A DNA stretch of 64,000 bases from Bolinopsis microptera (lineage: Eukaryota > Ctenophora > Tentaculata > Lobata > Bolinopsidae), in assembly GCF_026151205.1 (NCBI RefSeq), contig NC_087082.1:19676494-19740493 (forward strand), written 5' to 3'. The position numbers and the translations under genes were made by a program. Numbering within the stretch: position 1 is the first letter of the stretch; each line of letters starts with the position of its first letter. Shown in pieces: positions 31,843-43,651 of this stretch. The notes under the pieces were generated by a model that worked only from the letters and a program-made list of their open reading frames with translations, searched no databases and had not been told where the DNA came from.

Positions 31843-32552
31843 ACCAAACCACCACAAATACCTCACATATCACCAAACCACCACAAATACCTCACATACC
31901 ACCAAACCACCACAAATACCACACATATCACCAAACCACCACAAATACCACACATATCACCAAACCACCACAAATACCTCACATACCACCAAACCACCAC
32001 AAATACCACACATACCACCAAACCACCACAAATACCTCACATACCACCAAACCACCACAAATACCTCACATACCACCAAACCACCACAAATACCACACAT
32101 ACCACCACACATACCACCAAACCACCACAAATACCTCACATACCACCAAACCACCACAAATACCTCACATACCACCAAACCACCACAAATACCACACATA
32201 TCACCAAACCACCACAAATACCTCACATACCACCAAACCACCACAAATACCACACATATCACCAAACCACCACAAATACCACACATACCACCAAACCACC
32301 ACAAGTACCACACATATCACCAAACCACCACAAATACCTCACATATCACCAAACCACCACAAATACCACACATACCACCAAACCACCACAAATACCACAC
32401 ATACCACCAAACCACCACAAATACCACACATACCACCAAACCACCACAAATACCACACATATCACCAAACCACCACAAATACCACACATACCACCAAACC
32501 ACCACAAATACCACACATACCACCACACATACCACCAAACCACCACAAGTAC
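31843..32552. repeat. 29-bp minisatellite
   Basis: About 23 copies of a 29-bp unit containing ACCACCAAACCACCACAAAT. Because 29 is not a multiple of three, all frames open into 29-residue protein repeats (HQTTTNT, KPPQIPHI), which explains the long but meaningless frames on both strands. Confidence 0.95.
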
Positions 32553-33124
32553 CTGTATGGGTCACGCAGCGTTTCCATATCTTCAACTCCCACTTCAATG
32601 CAAGGTGAAATGATATCCTGGCCAGCGGAGATTTATTGTAAACTTGTTTAATCTGTAATAAATGGCATAAAATTGAAATTTTTGTTTAACTGAAATTTTT
32701 GTTTAACTGAGGTGAGGGTATTTGAGTACACTGCACTGCACGACATCTCTTAGCAGGTCACTATCAAACTCAATATTTTACCCTTCAGTATTGTAGTTAC
32801 ATAGCTCTTAGCAGGTCACTATTGAAAACTCTTTTACCCTTCAGTATTATAGTTGCACATTATATTTTTCTGCTGTTTCAGCTGTTTCCTAAGTAAAATG
32901 ACAGTGAAATTGTACTGAAAGCATCATGTAGCCTCCAGGCTCGACAAACCACGACAAACCCTGACAAACCCGGAATATCCCGACAAACCCTGACGTGTCG
33001 AGATATGTCGTATCATGTCGGGCCCACCGGCTACATGATGCCTCCCTGGGATCATTTCATCCGTAAAATTGTATACAATATAAAATAGTACAGTAAAATA
33101 TCTACAAAATTTACATAAACAAAT
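32553..33124. other. Spacer with TGTCG-rich patch
   Basis: A direct repeat of AGCTCTTAGCAGGTCACTAT-like sequence near 32750-32830 and a cluster of CGACAAACC/TGTCG words at 32940-33020. No gene. Confidence 0.5.
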
Positions 33125-33832
33125 CTAGGAGACCTCAAAGCTCGTCTTCTGGGGGATGAGGTTGAAGGATACGCCTTGCAGTTCAAGATGTTGGGCTGTT
33201 GACCTTCCTCTGATTCCCCTCAGTGCAATGAGTGTACTCCTTAACAGATCAAATCTGAATCGTGTTCTGATATGATTTTTGACTTGGCTCTTGACTTCTT
33301 TTTTGTGGTCAGCTATCATCTCAGAGACACGATCTACAAACACTGTGCAGAGCGGTCCCATACCTCCGGAGGTTGTGAAAACTAGAGGGACAAAGGATCC
33401 CTTCTCCGACTGAAGTACTCTCTCTTCAGACAAATCTTGCTTTTCATTCTCATGATCTCTATAGATCTTATCTAGTGGCTTAAATGTATTTGTGTCACAG
33501 TTAGGATGTGTGACGCTGATGTCATAGAATGTTCTTACAAAAGGTGCATACAATCCGACAGCTGCTACATCGAGACGGGCTTCATCCTGGGTGTTGGTCT
33601 TTCTTGAGAATGAGCTTGGTTGGACTGTCAGGAGTGCTGGTTCTATCCTTACGTCTTTACACTTTGCTTCTCGGAGGAAGAGAGCAGCAGTGTCTCTTAT
33701 GGCATTGTGGCGCATGGAAACATATCCACCTAGTTTACAGTCAAGGGCGTGGTAGATACTGTTTATATTTCCGCAGGCACATTTAGAGGGCACTCCTTGG
33801 ATCTTCCAACCATAACGTAGGCATATGCTGTC
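33125..33832 (-). mobile_element. Retrotransposon C-terminal fragment (CCHC finger and nuclease-like end)
   Basis: An open frame from 33832 (no ATG; a stop lies just before) to 33125. It begins SICLRYGWKIQGVPSKCACG, then a Cys/His finger ending YHALDCKLGG, then RHNAIRDTAAL, then DEARLDVAAVG and FYDISVTHP, then GSFVPLVFTTSGGMG. This order is a recurrent C-terminal region in animal retroelement polyproteins, with the acidic DEARLDV segment suggesting a restriction-like nuclease core. The reverse transcriptase itself is absent, so the copy is 5'-truncated. Exact retroelement clade not determined. Confidence 0.65.
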
Positions 33833-33943
33833 TTAGAACTCCTGCCTGTTCAGAACATAGTTGAGGTCCTTCAGTGGTAGTGTTTAGAGTTAATTTGGTT
33901 TTATATTAGAAGATTTAGGTATATTATTATTGTATATTACCAG

Positions 33944-34045
33944 AACGTGGTAACTGACCTGAAGAAGAAGAGGGCTGAACAGTCTCATCTCAACCACTAC
34001 ATCCGTAACGGGAAGGTCTGTAGCCGGGTTAAGAAGACACCATGA
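33944..34045 (+). CDS. Possible terminal exon, unknown gene
   Basis: After an acceptor (ATATTACCAG) the plus strand encodes 33 residues, Lys/Arg-rich (VVTDLKKKRAEQSHLN, then NGKVCSRVKK), and stops. It reads like the end of a charged helical protein. No upstream exon identified; the preceding DNA is a retroelement fragment on the other strand. Confidence 0.35.
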   Translation, partial: NVVTDLKKKRAEQSHLNHYIRNGKVCSRVKKTP

Positions 34046-35149
34046 TGACGTAATTCGTGTTTCTCGGACACCGATCAGTATAATATGTACTTGTAGGAGT
34101 ATTTTAAGAGTTTACGGACGTTATCTGTATTTGAAAGACAATTATATTATATACATACATTATTATTTGATTGTTTCACACTTTTCACATTTCATAATTT
34201 TATTACTAGGTGGAGGTTATGTTATTGAGAATTTGGGCGGCCAAAAAACTCCTGTTCTGAAAGTTGTCCTTTGTACTTGTTTCACTGACCCACGCTTTTT
34301 AGCATTTATCCATTTCGGCCCATTTTATATGTTTGTTCGAATTGCTGTACATTTGTATACTTGCTATTTTGTAAAAGTTTCAAATCAAATCAAATCATGT
34401 ATGAATTCTTGATTAAACATTAACCAGTAAACAGAGCTGGTTCTCAATCAATCGACAATTTCAAATTTTTCATAATTTCTAGAAATTTTAAATTTTATTT
34501 TAGTTCCATACCTAACGACGCTTGACTCTTGGAGCTATAAAAGTCTCTTCATTTGATTGTCGATGAAATTTATTGTTTCATTGATAAAACTTATTGTTTC
34601 TTTGTTTAATTTATTAAACAAATGCACCATGCATTTTAAATCTTTATACTATCTTCACAATTACTTTAAAACCAAATTAACTAACTCAATTTCAAAGCAT
34701 AAACAGCTGAAATATCGTTTACATTTACAAGCCTGTCGCGTGAGCGCGTTTGCTCTATCCAAAGCCCTTGCGCTTGCAGTAGTAGTGAAACAAGCGCGCC
34801 CGCAGTGGCGTGAAAGCACATGGTTAGGTGAATGCGTGCGTCTGACAAAAATGGTCATTGGTTATTTGCTCATAACGACATAACTTGTACTTGTTAAGAA
34901 ATGATTTTCATGCTAAGTAATACGTTTTATTTTATTAGTATTATGGTCAGTCTCCGTGGAGAAAAAGGTGCGAGAAAAAACATTGTTGATATAAACAGTC
35001 TAGATCTTAACTTGGAGCCACAAGGCCAAGGGTAAAAAAAATGTTTGATTGTTAAGGGAATTTTTTGAATTCTTAAAGGGTTGATTTTATATAGGGTCAT
35101 TGCTATATTATGTGTATATTGTTTGAATAATTTATATTAATGTATGTAT
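34046..35149. repeat. Spacer with an inverted dispersed repeat at 34735-34840
   Basis: The segment with GTGAAACAAGCGCGCCCGCA and GAAAGCACATGGTTAGGTGA is found inverted at 40150-40198, and GCGCTTGCAGTAG again near 40740-40752. The pair brackets the DDE transposon and may mark an older host element. The rest is AT-rich with no gene. Confidence 0.5.
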
Positions 35150-35606
35150 TATGCTGCCGTTTTCTCAGAAAAGGCAGTAAGTCCATATTTGCCATTTCGA
35201 GATATTGCGACTTTTGCGTTTGTGATTTTTCCTCCGCTTATTTTTTGCGTACGATCGAAAGTAAACACGTTGAGTTATCAATAATTAGTCAAATTTTAAT
35301 TTGTATAAAAAATTAAAGCTTTGTGCCGTTCATACGCTTAGATATAACCATTTTTATGCCAAATAATCGAGCTAATTTTTCATATTGAATGGACTTACTG
35401 CCTTTTCTGAGAAAAATGTGACTTACTGCCTTTTATGCAAATGATCTTTGTTCGAATATTTTCTGAGAAGGCAGTAAGTCCAAGGCTTATACGCAATTAT
35501 TGAGGCTGGATAAATGTAATTTGAGGATTGAATTGTGTAATATAAATAACAAGGTACATTCAAATTCTTCCATTTTGTTATGATAAAACTAAATGTTTAT
35601 AAGAAA

Positions 35607-38037
35607 TCATAAATGTAGCCAGAAATCTTTCCGGTCAGTTGGCATAAGCGGACATAGCTTTTTAATAATATCCTGTTTCCTTTCATTGTCGAGAGGTGGT
35701 TGCGCTTTGACAACTTGGGAGCTCATGAAACGCCTTTCGGCTGCCATATCCCTGAACCTTTTCATTAGGAAATCTGCGCAAAGGTACTCAGTTGCTTCAA
35801 AAGAGCGCTTGAAGAACATCTTTGCCTCACCAGCTTTAAATTGTGCCTCGCAAACTTCGTCTAGGAGTGGTCTAGAGTCTTTGGAAGCCTTTCCTTGAGA
35901 GAGTCCAGTTTTCCAATCCAAGAAGTCATCTGACCCCATTTCAATGCATATACCCACCTGTCTTATACAGTGCAGATAATCATTGAAGTCGTAGATGTTT
36001 TTAATCTTTTTGAACTCTTTTTCCACTCTAGCATGGAAACTGTCGGCAGCCATAAATGTATGCCCAGCTTCAAAGAACTTGAACGTGATGCTAGAGGGAT
36101 TACTGGTAGCCTCTTGCTCACCCATGAAACATGCCATAGTTGTAAACAGGGTCCAATTTTTGTTTTGAGCCGAACAGTTGTCCAACCAAATGACAATGTG
36201 CGGGTATTTTCTTATTTCTGGTAACCGAAGAATCCTGAAATGGTAAACATTGGTAATGGTAGAGGTTATTTTAAACAATCATTTGCCAGAAGCTGTAAGC
36301 GTACTACTGAACAATAGCACTTGCTTTGGTAACATATTGTATTAATGCGTAAGTTCCTTTCTAAAATATCTTCTGCTTACCTCATAAACGCGCTTGTGAT
36401 ATCTTCGTCATTCCTCCCCATTAATGCCTGATGCCAAACAACTCCGAAAGATCTCCCACTACCAAGCTCGCTGAATGTCTCATTGTAGGCAACATATCGT
36501 TTGGTGAACACCGCTGTTTTCACCCCACTAATCTCGGGAATCATCTTCACCTTCTGCAGATCAACTGCAAAGAACAGTGTGTTAGAAGGTAGTTGTTGGG
36601 CAGCATCTTCTTTGTACAGTTTCCGGGCCATGGTGTACTTTTCCTTGTGTGCCTTTTGTTCGTCACAAGCTGGACATGATCCCGTTGTTCCTACTGAACA
36701 CTCAGAATTTTCCAGATGTCTGTCGTGCTTTAAACATTGTTCGCACTCCTCGTGTCCTAGCTTTGCGAAGGATATATTCATGGCCTTCACCTCTCTGAAA
36801 TTAGTTACATTGTTTTTACAATGAAGATACGAAGTCAAACAAATCATAGAATGTATTAAAACAGTTGAGTCTTTATTTAATGATTCAATTCTTACCTATA
36901 GTACGAAATGTAGCTGAGAGAGTCTGCAGTCCGACTTTTATAGTCGTTGAACATATCCCGTATCGTCAGCGATGGGTCCAAGTAAAGCCGCTTGGGAGCA
37001 TGCTTCCGCCGATAATGGGATATGCCAGGACCGAAGCTGTTGATGTGCTTCTTGACTTCTTCAATCTGCACAGCAGTTACCTTCTTCCGGTTGTTTCCTC
37101 TCTTTCCAACCATAGTTTGGCCTCGTTGATCTTTTACTGTCGAAGAAGACCGGAATACAGTTAAAATCTTGTCGGTGGCAAATCCCAAGGTTGCCAAAAA
37201 CATTTCTTGGCACACTTCAGTGGTGCTAAAATAATATGTATATACGGTATCTCGTTTACAACGTTCCTCTTTTCTGGGTCTTTTTCGAACCACTTCACAT
37301 CTTATCATGTGAGTAGCTAGAAACATTTTCTGTTCCTCGTAATCAAGGGACCAGTAATTTAACCAAATATATTTCCTTGCCTCCGTTGAGAATTTGGTGA
37401 AACACTTACGTCTCTTGCAAGTGCAAGGATCTCTTAGTAGATGCTTTGTTGCAACTTTTTTCCGGACAATAGATTCACTGGAGCTGTCACATGATTGTCG
37501 AGTTAAAGCGTCCACTGAGGTTGGCTCTGTTTGTTCTACTCTTTGAACATCTTCTACCTCTTGTTCTACTCTTTGAACATCTTCTACCTCTTGTTCTACT
37601 CTTTGAACATCTTCTACCTCTTGTTCTACTCTTTGAACATCTTCTACCTCTTGTTCTACACTTTGAAATTGAACATCTTCTACCTCTTGAGGGTGTTCAG
37701 GACGGTTGTCCCATTGGAGGTTAATTGAACTTGTGCTGTTTTCGTCCATCGGTGTCCATGATGACTCCTCCTCCATAGGTGAACGAGCATTGGTTTGATT
37801 ATCCAAATCTGCAAGGACCACATCCGCAGTGCTGCTGTCGGCCTCTTGTGTCAGTGGTAGTCTTGATCCCACTGGACTGGAACGTAATAGCCTCGAAAAA
37901 ATATCTGAGTGTGTCAATGTGGCCGACGGCCGATCCTGTTGTGATGAACTACCAGCATCATTTACACCCCCTGCTCTTGACAGTTGATTCAGCTGCCTAG
38001 ACGTGTAACATTTCAAGAAGTCTGGATTAAAGTTCAT
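35607..38037 (-). CDS. DDE-type transposase, three exons
   Basis: Exons 38037-36896, 36794-36381 and 36234-35607 join through GT-AG sites with matching phase 2 at both junctions, giving roughly 720 residues. I start at the ATG at 38037, since the frame before it looks like intron or UTR (poly-pyrimidine then TAG). N-terminal half: disordered, with five 10-residue repeats of EVEDVQRVEQ type. Then a Cys/Lys cluster CTCKRRKCFTKFS, helices including IWLNYWSLDYEEQKMFL, and basic KRGNNRKK. Exon 2: a Cys-rich HEECEQCLKHDRHLE/CPACDEQK unit, then FFAVDLQKVKMIPEI with the likely first catalytic Asp. Exon 3: IVIWLDNCSAQNKNW with the second Asp, and EAGHTFMAADSFHARVEKEF, which may supply the last acid. 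No stop or shift inside, so it may be active. Confidence 0.8.
37530..37690 (-). repeat. 30-bp coding repeat in the transposase
   Basis: Five copies of a 30-bp unit (ACATCTTCTACCTCTTGTTC, then TACTCTTTGA), the last one lengthened by 6 bp, encode the acidic 10-residue repeats. The unit is in frame. Confidence 0.9.
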
Positions 38038-38280
38038 GACGCTGCAAACAAGATTCTCTACAAAAGCAAAGCAAGAAAGGGAAATTAGCAGTAAGAACAA
38101 ATTATTAGTAACCGTGCCACACATCGTTAAACGATGATCGTTTCGATAATAAGGGATCTAAAACGATTCACTGCCAGTGTTTTATAACATGGAGGGGGTT
38201 GTTGAAGCATATTTAAGTGATACAAACGTTCTGCTAACATACATATCGGTCTACAAACGAGAAATTAGAAAGCCTGCCAA

Positions 38281-38488
38281 AAGGCAGTAAGTCCCAGTTC
38301 AGAAACAATTTGTTCGGTATTGCCTAAATAATTTCTGAGAAAAGGCAGTAAGTCCGGACTTACTTCCTTATATCAGAAAATATTCAAGATTTTCTCAGAA
38401 AAGGACGTAAGTCCGGACTTACGTCCTTCTCTCAGAAATTATTTAGGCAAAACCGAACAAATTGTTTCTGAACTGGGACTTACTGCCT
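38281..38488. repeat. Long internal palindrome of the DDE transposon
   Basis: About 80-90-bp arms with CAGTTCAGAAACAATTTGTT at one end and its complement at the other, with a second nested inverted pair (GTAAGTCCGGACTTAC). The strand can fold on itself as one long hairpin. Confidence 0.85.
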
Positions 38489-38625
38489 TGAAAATTGCAT
38501 GCAACAACGTTTCCAGACATTAATATGTAGCTCATGTTGTAGAGAATTTTCTACTGAAAATTTTGATACCAATATTGCCATATTTCGAAAAATTGGACTT
38601 ACTGCCTTTTCTGAGAAAACGGCAG

Positions 38626-39720
38626 TATGGTCAGTCTAATAAGCGCCAAGCGCGAGCACAGAACTTTTTTCTCCGATTTCAATAAATGTTGTACCAAAAT
38701 TTGTTTTAAAATGGAAATAAAATGAATTCACTGTGTAGAAATTTTTGTTAAAAATACTACACGGCGCAGCTTGTTTGGCGTGCTTCTTTCACGCAAGTTT
38801 TTAGTTTTTGGCTTATAACATTTTCAGTTATTATCACATAATTATAATGGCACGTAATCAGCTCATCGACGAAACTTTTAGTATCAATGTTTGAAGATTT
38901 AAAGGAAAATTATTTTCAAAATTTTTAAATCTTAACGAAAGGTTCCTTTCTTGCTTTTGTGTAAAATTCGTCGAGCAACGATCTCGATGGGTTAACATCG
39001 TCAATCAATACGGATGATGATTAATCACTATACACTCTACTGTCCCGTGACTTTTTCAACCCCTTCTCTACTGGTCCTGAACGACTATTTGAAACCCTAA
39101 CCCTTTAATCCGATCCCAACCCTAACCCCAACCCAATCCTTAACAAAAGCATATGCTGAAACCCTAACCCTAACTAGATATTATCAATTATACTAACTTT
39201 CTTATAGGTCATATCACGTGATCCGAAACAGTTTTTCGCCAATATCTCTGATCTTGTCAGGGAAGCATTTAAACTTTATATTATGCATAGGGGTGATTCG
39301 GAATCAGCGTCCGAAAATACATCGATTGAATTTGGTTTCAAATGTCGGGGGCCCTTTTTACGGGTGATACTCGTAAAATATTTGTTCCAACTCAGCGCGC
39401 GTCCTGTTAGGTTTTAAACCTACAAGGCCAAGGGCCCTTTTAAAACAATCTCGAAGATCGACTGTAGAGTGATTTAGCGCACAATCGATGCCTTGCGGCA
39501 AATTTTCATTATTCACAGTCAGAGGCAACTTTTGGTACCAAATTTATCAAAATCAGAGACAAAAAATTCTGTGCTAACTTATGGCGCTTATTACATAGAC
39601 TATTATTTGAAATTAGCATAAAAAGTACATTAGTATAGCTTACTTTCACAATCCCACAGCTTATTCACATACTAAAAACGTATAAGCATATCCACGGAAC
39701 GGTCCAGATCTAATTACCAC
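38626..39720. repeat. Dispersed repeat with telomere-like words, copy 1
   Basis: At 38970-39345 the plus strand carries CGAGCAACGATCTCGATGG, then several CCCTAACCCTAA words, AAAGCATATGCTG, and GGTGATTCGGAATCAGCG. The same order in reverse complement is found at 53432-53880. The CCCTAA words are part of a dispersed element, not a chromosome end. No gene. Confidence 0.65.
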
Positions 39721-41060
39721 CCAACCTAAGCGATTTTTACTTGTAGCGCGATTCCAAATGCGTTTATACTGGGCCGCGCCGTGCATCCATGAATAATGTT
39801 TCTTTTGACCATTGTTAATGGTCTGGCCCGGCGCGCGCTACTTCGTAGCACTTGCCATCGAAGAAAGCAGCGCGCGCTACTTCGAAGAAATTTAGACGAG
39901 TAACATCCGTCAAATGTTTCTCGCAATCTTCGTTATATCGGCAAAATGCGCCACTCAGCTCACAGGATAGGAGGAGCAAAGTGCAAAAAACTGCCACTAA
40001 CTGCTATAAACTGCTACAAACTGCTACTAACTGCTACAAACTGCCACAAACTGCTACTAACTGCTACAAACTGCCACAAACTGCCACTAACTGCTGCAAT
40101 TGCGCCCACGCATTCGCGCACCGTCTGCAGCAGTTTGTAGCAGTTTGTAGCTTCACCTAACCATGTGCTTTCGCGCCAGTTCGGGCGCGCTTGTTTCACA
40201 AGTCAAGAAAAGCACCTATCCACGAACCCCGATGGGAAGGTTCGTGCGCGCGTGCGCAGTGCTGACAACAGCGTATATGTAGCGCTGGTAGTCTTGGCAC
40301 TTCTCCCTCCAGTATGCAGTAACCACTTTTCAGGTTTCTATAGTGCATAGTGACAGTGTATAGGGGTTAATTAGGTATAAACTACAGTACAGCTGTACTT
40401 ACACCTACATTCACAAGCATGCAAGCTCACCTGGTCCAATGAGCGGGAAACGGAGGACAAAGTCTGGTGACGTCATAGTCACGTGACCTCATAGGCTCAT
40501 AATCACGTGACCTCAGACCCAATTAATGATCAATTAGGTTTGGGCATGGTCAGCCCCCTGTCACCCGATCTTGAGGTGACGTACGACACCTCGTTTACGC
40601 AATCAATGTCTGAAAGGCTACACACGTCGCATATGAGGACAAAAGCGCGGGTAATTCTGGCACCACTGTAGAGTGGTGCCAAAATCGTTGGGTGGGTTCA
40701 TGGCTAGAGCCCTTTTTACCGCCGTGAGGCGGGCGCGCGCTACTGCAAGCGCAAGGGCTCTGGATAGAGCAAGTTTGTAGCAGTTGCGCGCGGCGTGTGT
40801 TGCGCAGTAAAGACACGCGCGTTTCCTAACCTAAAGTAAGTAAATAATCCGCTTATTTACTTACTTTAGGTTAGGAAACTTTACGTATTCTAAATCTTAC
40901 GTCATACGTATTTCTCAAAAATATTTATATTGAATACGCCGTATTTTGAGCCAATATTTTGATGGTGCAAACCACATAAAAGATTTTAGATAGCAACTTT
41001 TTCAAAAAGACATTTTAAGTTTTTCGAGGAACATTCCTACATGACGGTGCACTACTTTTC
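39721..41060. repeat. GC-rich repeat patch with (AACTGCTACA) array
   Basis: 39990-40155 is an array of CTGCTACAAACTGCCAC-type units. 40145-40200 is the inverted partner of 34780-34832. 40470-40545 has two TCACGTGACCTCA units. 40822-40878 is a perfect hairpin. No gene: small frames here are repeat translations. Confidence 0.6.
40822..40878. repeat. Perfect 25-bp hairpin
   Basis: TTTCCTAACCTAAAGTAAGT plus AAATA is followed by a 7-nt loop and its exact complement. Confidence 0.95.
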
Positions 41061-43095
41061 GGTCCGAACCATTCTCCATTCTCGTTACATGCCCATGGCG
41101 CTTTTCCATTCATGCACGGCTTATTTCCGAATGTATAGGTTTCGATAATTACATCGATCAATGCTGTAATAATCTCTTTGGGTTGCGTTCGGGTCGATAC
41201 CGAGTATTTCGGATAAGGGTGGTAGTTAGTAAATTAGTGAAGTTTAATGATCTTTATTGCCGAGTACAGCTGTCTTCGGGTGTTGTAGTTCTTCTTAATC
41301 TATTACATTTGTAAATGAATGGGTAAAAGCGAGGCGACCGATTTCCATTCTCGGATCATTTTGTATTTGAAAACGGTCAATCAAATTAATATCATTTCCT
41401 TTTGTTTGGGAAAGGAAAGAGAGACACTGGCAGCGGTCCACTCTACCCATGATTATGGGTTTTGGTAAAACTATCCTTTATTTTGATTAATGTCAGGGTA
41501 CTTCTATAAAGTCGAAATATAAACTGATATTTTATTAATAAGGAGAAGTTTCAACGATTTCGATATTTTTCTTTTGAAAACATTTCCTTGTGTTTGGGTA
41601 AGCATATCGGTCGATCACTGACTGAATTTGCCACTTTATACTCATTCATGTTGCATTAAACTTATATACATTGAACGGTTCAGTGGTTAAGCAGAATTGT
41701 TCGAAATCCGAATGAGCAACAATTATCACCTTTCGCACGTGCAAACTATGAGCCGTGTTGCGTGCGCATCCAATATTGAATCGCCGTAAATTTTTGCGTG
41801 TTGGTGTTTTTATATATATAGTTTGATAAGCATACAAGTTTCAAAGTATTTCAAGAAGAATGTAATCCACCGGCCACCAACCCGTTTACAGAAAAATGGT
41901 AAAAACAGTGATTTTCAGTTGATTTAGCAATTTTTAATCATTTGAGGCGTGTCCCCACGTGTGCAACTTTTAGGATTTTTAACTTTAACATAGCTAATAC
42001 AAATTTGTATACCTATAGGAGGCCAAACTGAGCTCCCAACCCAAGGGGATTGCCAAACACAGAGAATACTAAATCGCAAAAATTGACGTTTTTAGAAAAT
42101 AATTCTTCAAAAAGCACTAACTTCATGGCAAATATCTTTTATGACGGAGCAAGGTAGGAAAACTTTCCGGTAAATTTTCAGAATGCTTGAACAATTATCT
42201 AAGAGAAAATGTCCTCAGATTTTGAATAAAATTACTCCTTAATGGTGTAAAATCAGTTGAAAAGTTGTTTTTTTGTCAAAAAATCAAGTTTTAAAAACAC
42301 TATATTGATGACGTCATCAGTGGTGATGATGGAGGTTAAAGTATTTTTTGATTTAACTGAAACTGCAGTTGTAAACAAATTATCTTTTAAGAACCTGTGT
42401 CGGAAATTGCTGTATCTTTTATAGGTACAAATTACAGACACCCTGAATTTTAGCCTTATAATTGTTGGCAAAGCGTCTATCCCTGAATTATAATTATATG
42501 TTTCACTACAATCTATCGTAAAAACAGGGGTTCCAGAAAACCCATTTCCGATACTCCTGAAACACGATAAAAAAATTTTTTAACAGTCGATATGGTCAAC
42601 ATTAGACGCCCTGCAAAAGTTTCAGATCTCTAATCAATTTTAAATGGTTTTTAAGGCTCCCTAAATATGGCGATTTTGGGTTTTTACTTATTTTCGTATA
42701 AACATGCTGAGCGCGTTATTTTGCGCCCAAATTTATTAAAATTAAAAAACCTTCACATAACTATTTCTTATTTTGTCATATTACAATAAATTGAAATGTT
42801 TTGAACTAAATATACCGCTGAACTACTTTCGATGAGTCTTAATGCCTGAAAAACAACTGAGGGGTATAATAGTAAAGGGGGGAATAAAGTAAAGGGGTGG
42901 TATCAAAATAGTAAAGGGACGGTAAAAGTGAAGTGTGTAAATAGTATGGGGGTAAATAGTAAAAGGTGGTGAATAGTAAAGGGGGGTAATAGTTAAAGGG
43001 GTAAATTGTGAAGGGTGTAAATTTGTTATGGGGTAAATAGTAAAGGTGGTGGAATAGTAAAGGGGTAAATAGTAAGGGGGGCGGTAAAATTAGTA
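41061..43095. repeat. Fold-back repeat family, copy 1 (one arm plus half core)
   Basis: 41061-41460 is a partial core containing GGCAGCGGTCCACTCTACCC. 41460-42860 is an arm matching 54495-55800 in the same orientation, with many one-base gaps. The arm ends in GTAAAGGGG-type tandem units (42860-43095), and these occur inverted at 51520-51570 and 52060-52100. No ORF of note. Confidence 0.7.
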
Positions 43096-43651
43096 TTGTG
43101 AGTATAAAGGCACGGTCATGCTTGCCAGCATTGTAATACTAGACATATTACTACGACATATTACTAAGACCACTTAATAATAATTACATAACAATACATT
43201 CACTGTGAATTGTTGGGACTAGCGTCGGCGCGAGTACGTACTTTCGTTGGTTTTAGTTATGGTCGAATCCACGCGTTATGAATGATGCCCGGGTGCGCGT
43301 GACTATTCATCAAGCTGTACTATCTATAGTATCTCACTTCGCTTTATACTTATATTAAAGTCAATGACAATAGTGTGGTCGGTACAGCGATCGGGCATCT
43401 GGCTTCCAATGACCGTCTTAATGAGTGCCCAGGTAATGTGGACCTATCCTAGTGTTTGGGGAAGAGAATGGATTATGATACCTCCCGGCTTGTGAAGTGA
43501 ACCCTTGGTTAATGATCATGCCCGCCTGGTACGTCACGGACCACGTGAAGCCAATGCCATATTCAGTACCAGTTACCTTTAAGTAAATCAGTAAGGCCAA
43601 GGATATTCACGCAGAATATGCAGCCACCTGATTGATGATATACCGCTAAGA
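43096..43651. other. Unassigned stretch
   Basis: Unique-looking sequence with one 60-codon minus frame lacking a family match. No firm gene. Confidence 0.4.

Larger units (their letters stand above)
35154..38625 (-). mobile_element. DDE DNA transposon with 4-bp target duplication TATG
   Basis: Ends are inverted copies starting CTGCCGTTTTCTCAGAAAAG, then GCAGTAAGTCCA. TATG occurs directly outside both ends (35150-35153 and 38626-38629). GCAGTAAGTCC and its complement recur in both subterminal regions, and the right end holds a long internal palindrome. A spliced transposase gene fills the middle. A 4-bp duplication is known for Sola-type elements among others; the superfamily is not settled. 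Confidence 0.85.

Noticed and set aside
31749-32651. Long Pro/Thr/His-rich frames of 300 and 274 residues, and antisense frames rich in Trp/Val/Cys
   Set aside because: Translations of a 29-bp minisatellite; every frame is open because the unit contains no stop and shifts frame each copy.
37491-37728. Plus-strand Leu/Phe repeat frames suggesting a membrane protein
   Set aside because: Antisense of the 30-bp coding repeat of the transposase.
39088-39180. Chromosome end or telomere fusion
   Set aside because: The CCCTAA words are few, interrupted, and repeated with the same flanks at 53.57-53.75 kb.
39815-40350. Small frames around 40 kb
   Set aside because: Translations of the CTGCTACAAA array and its flanks.
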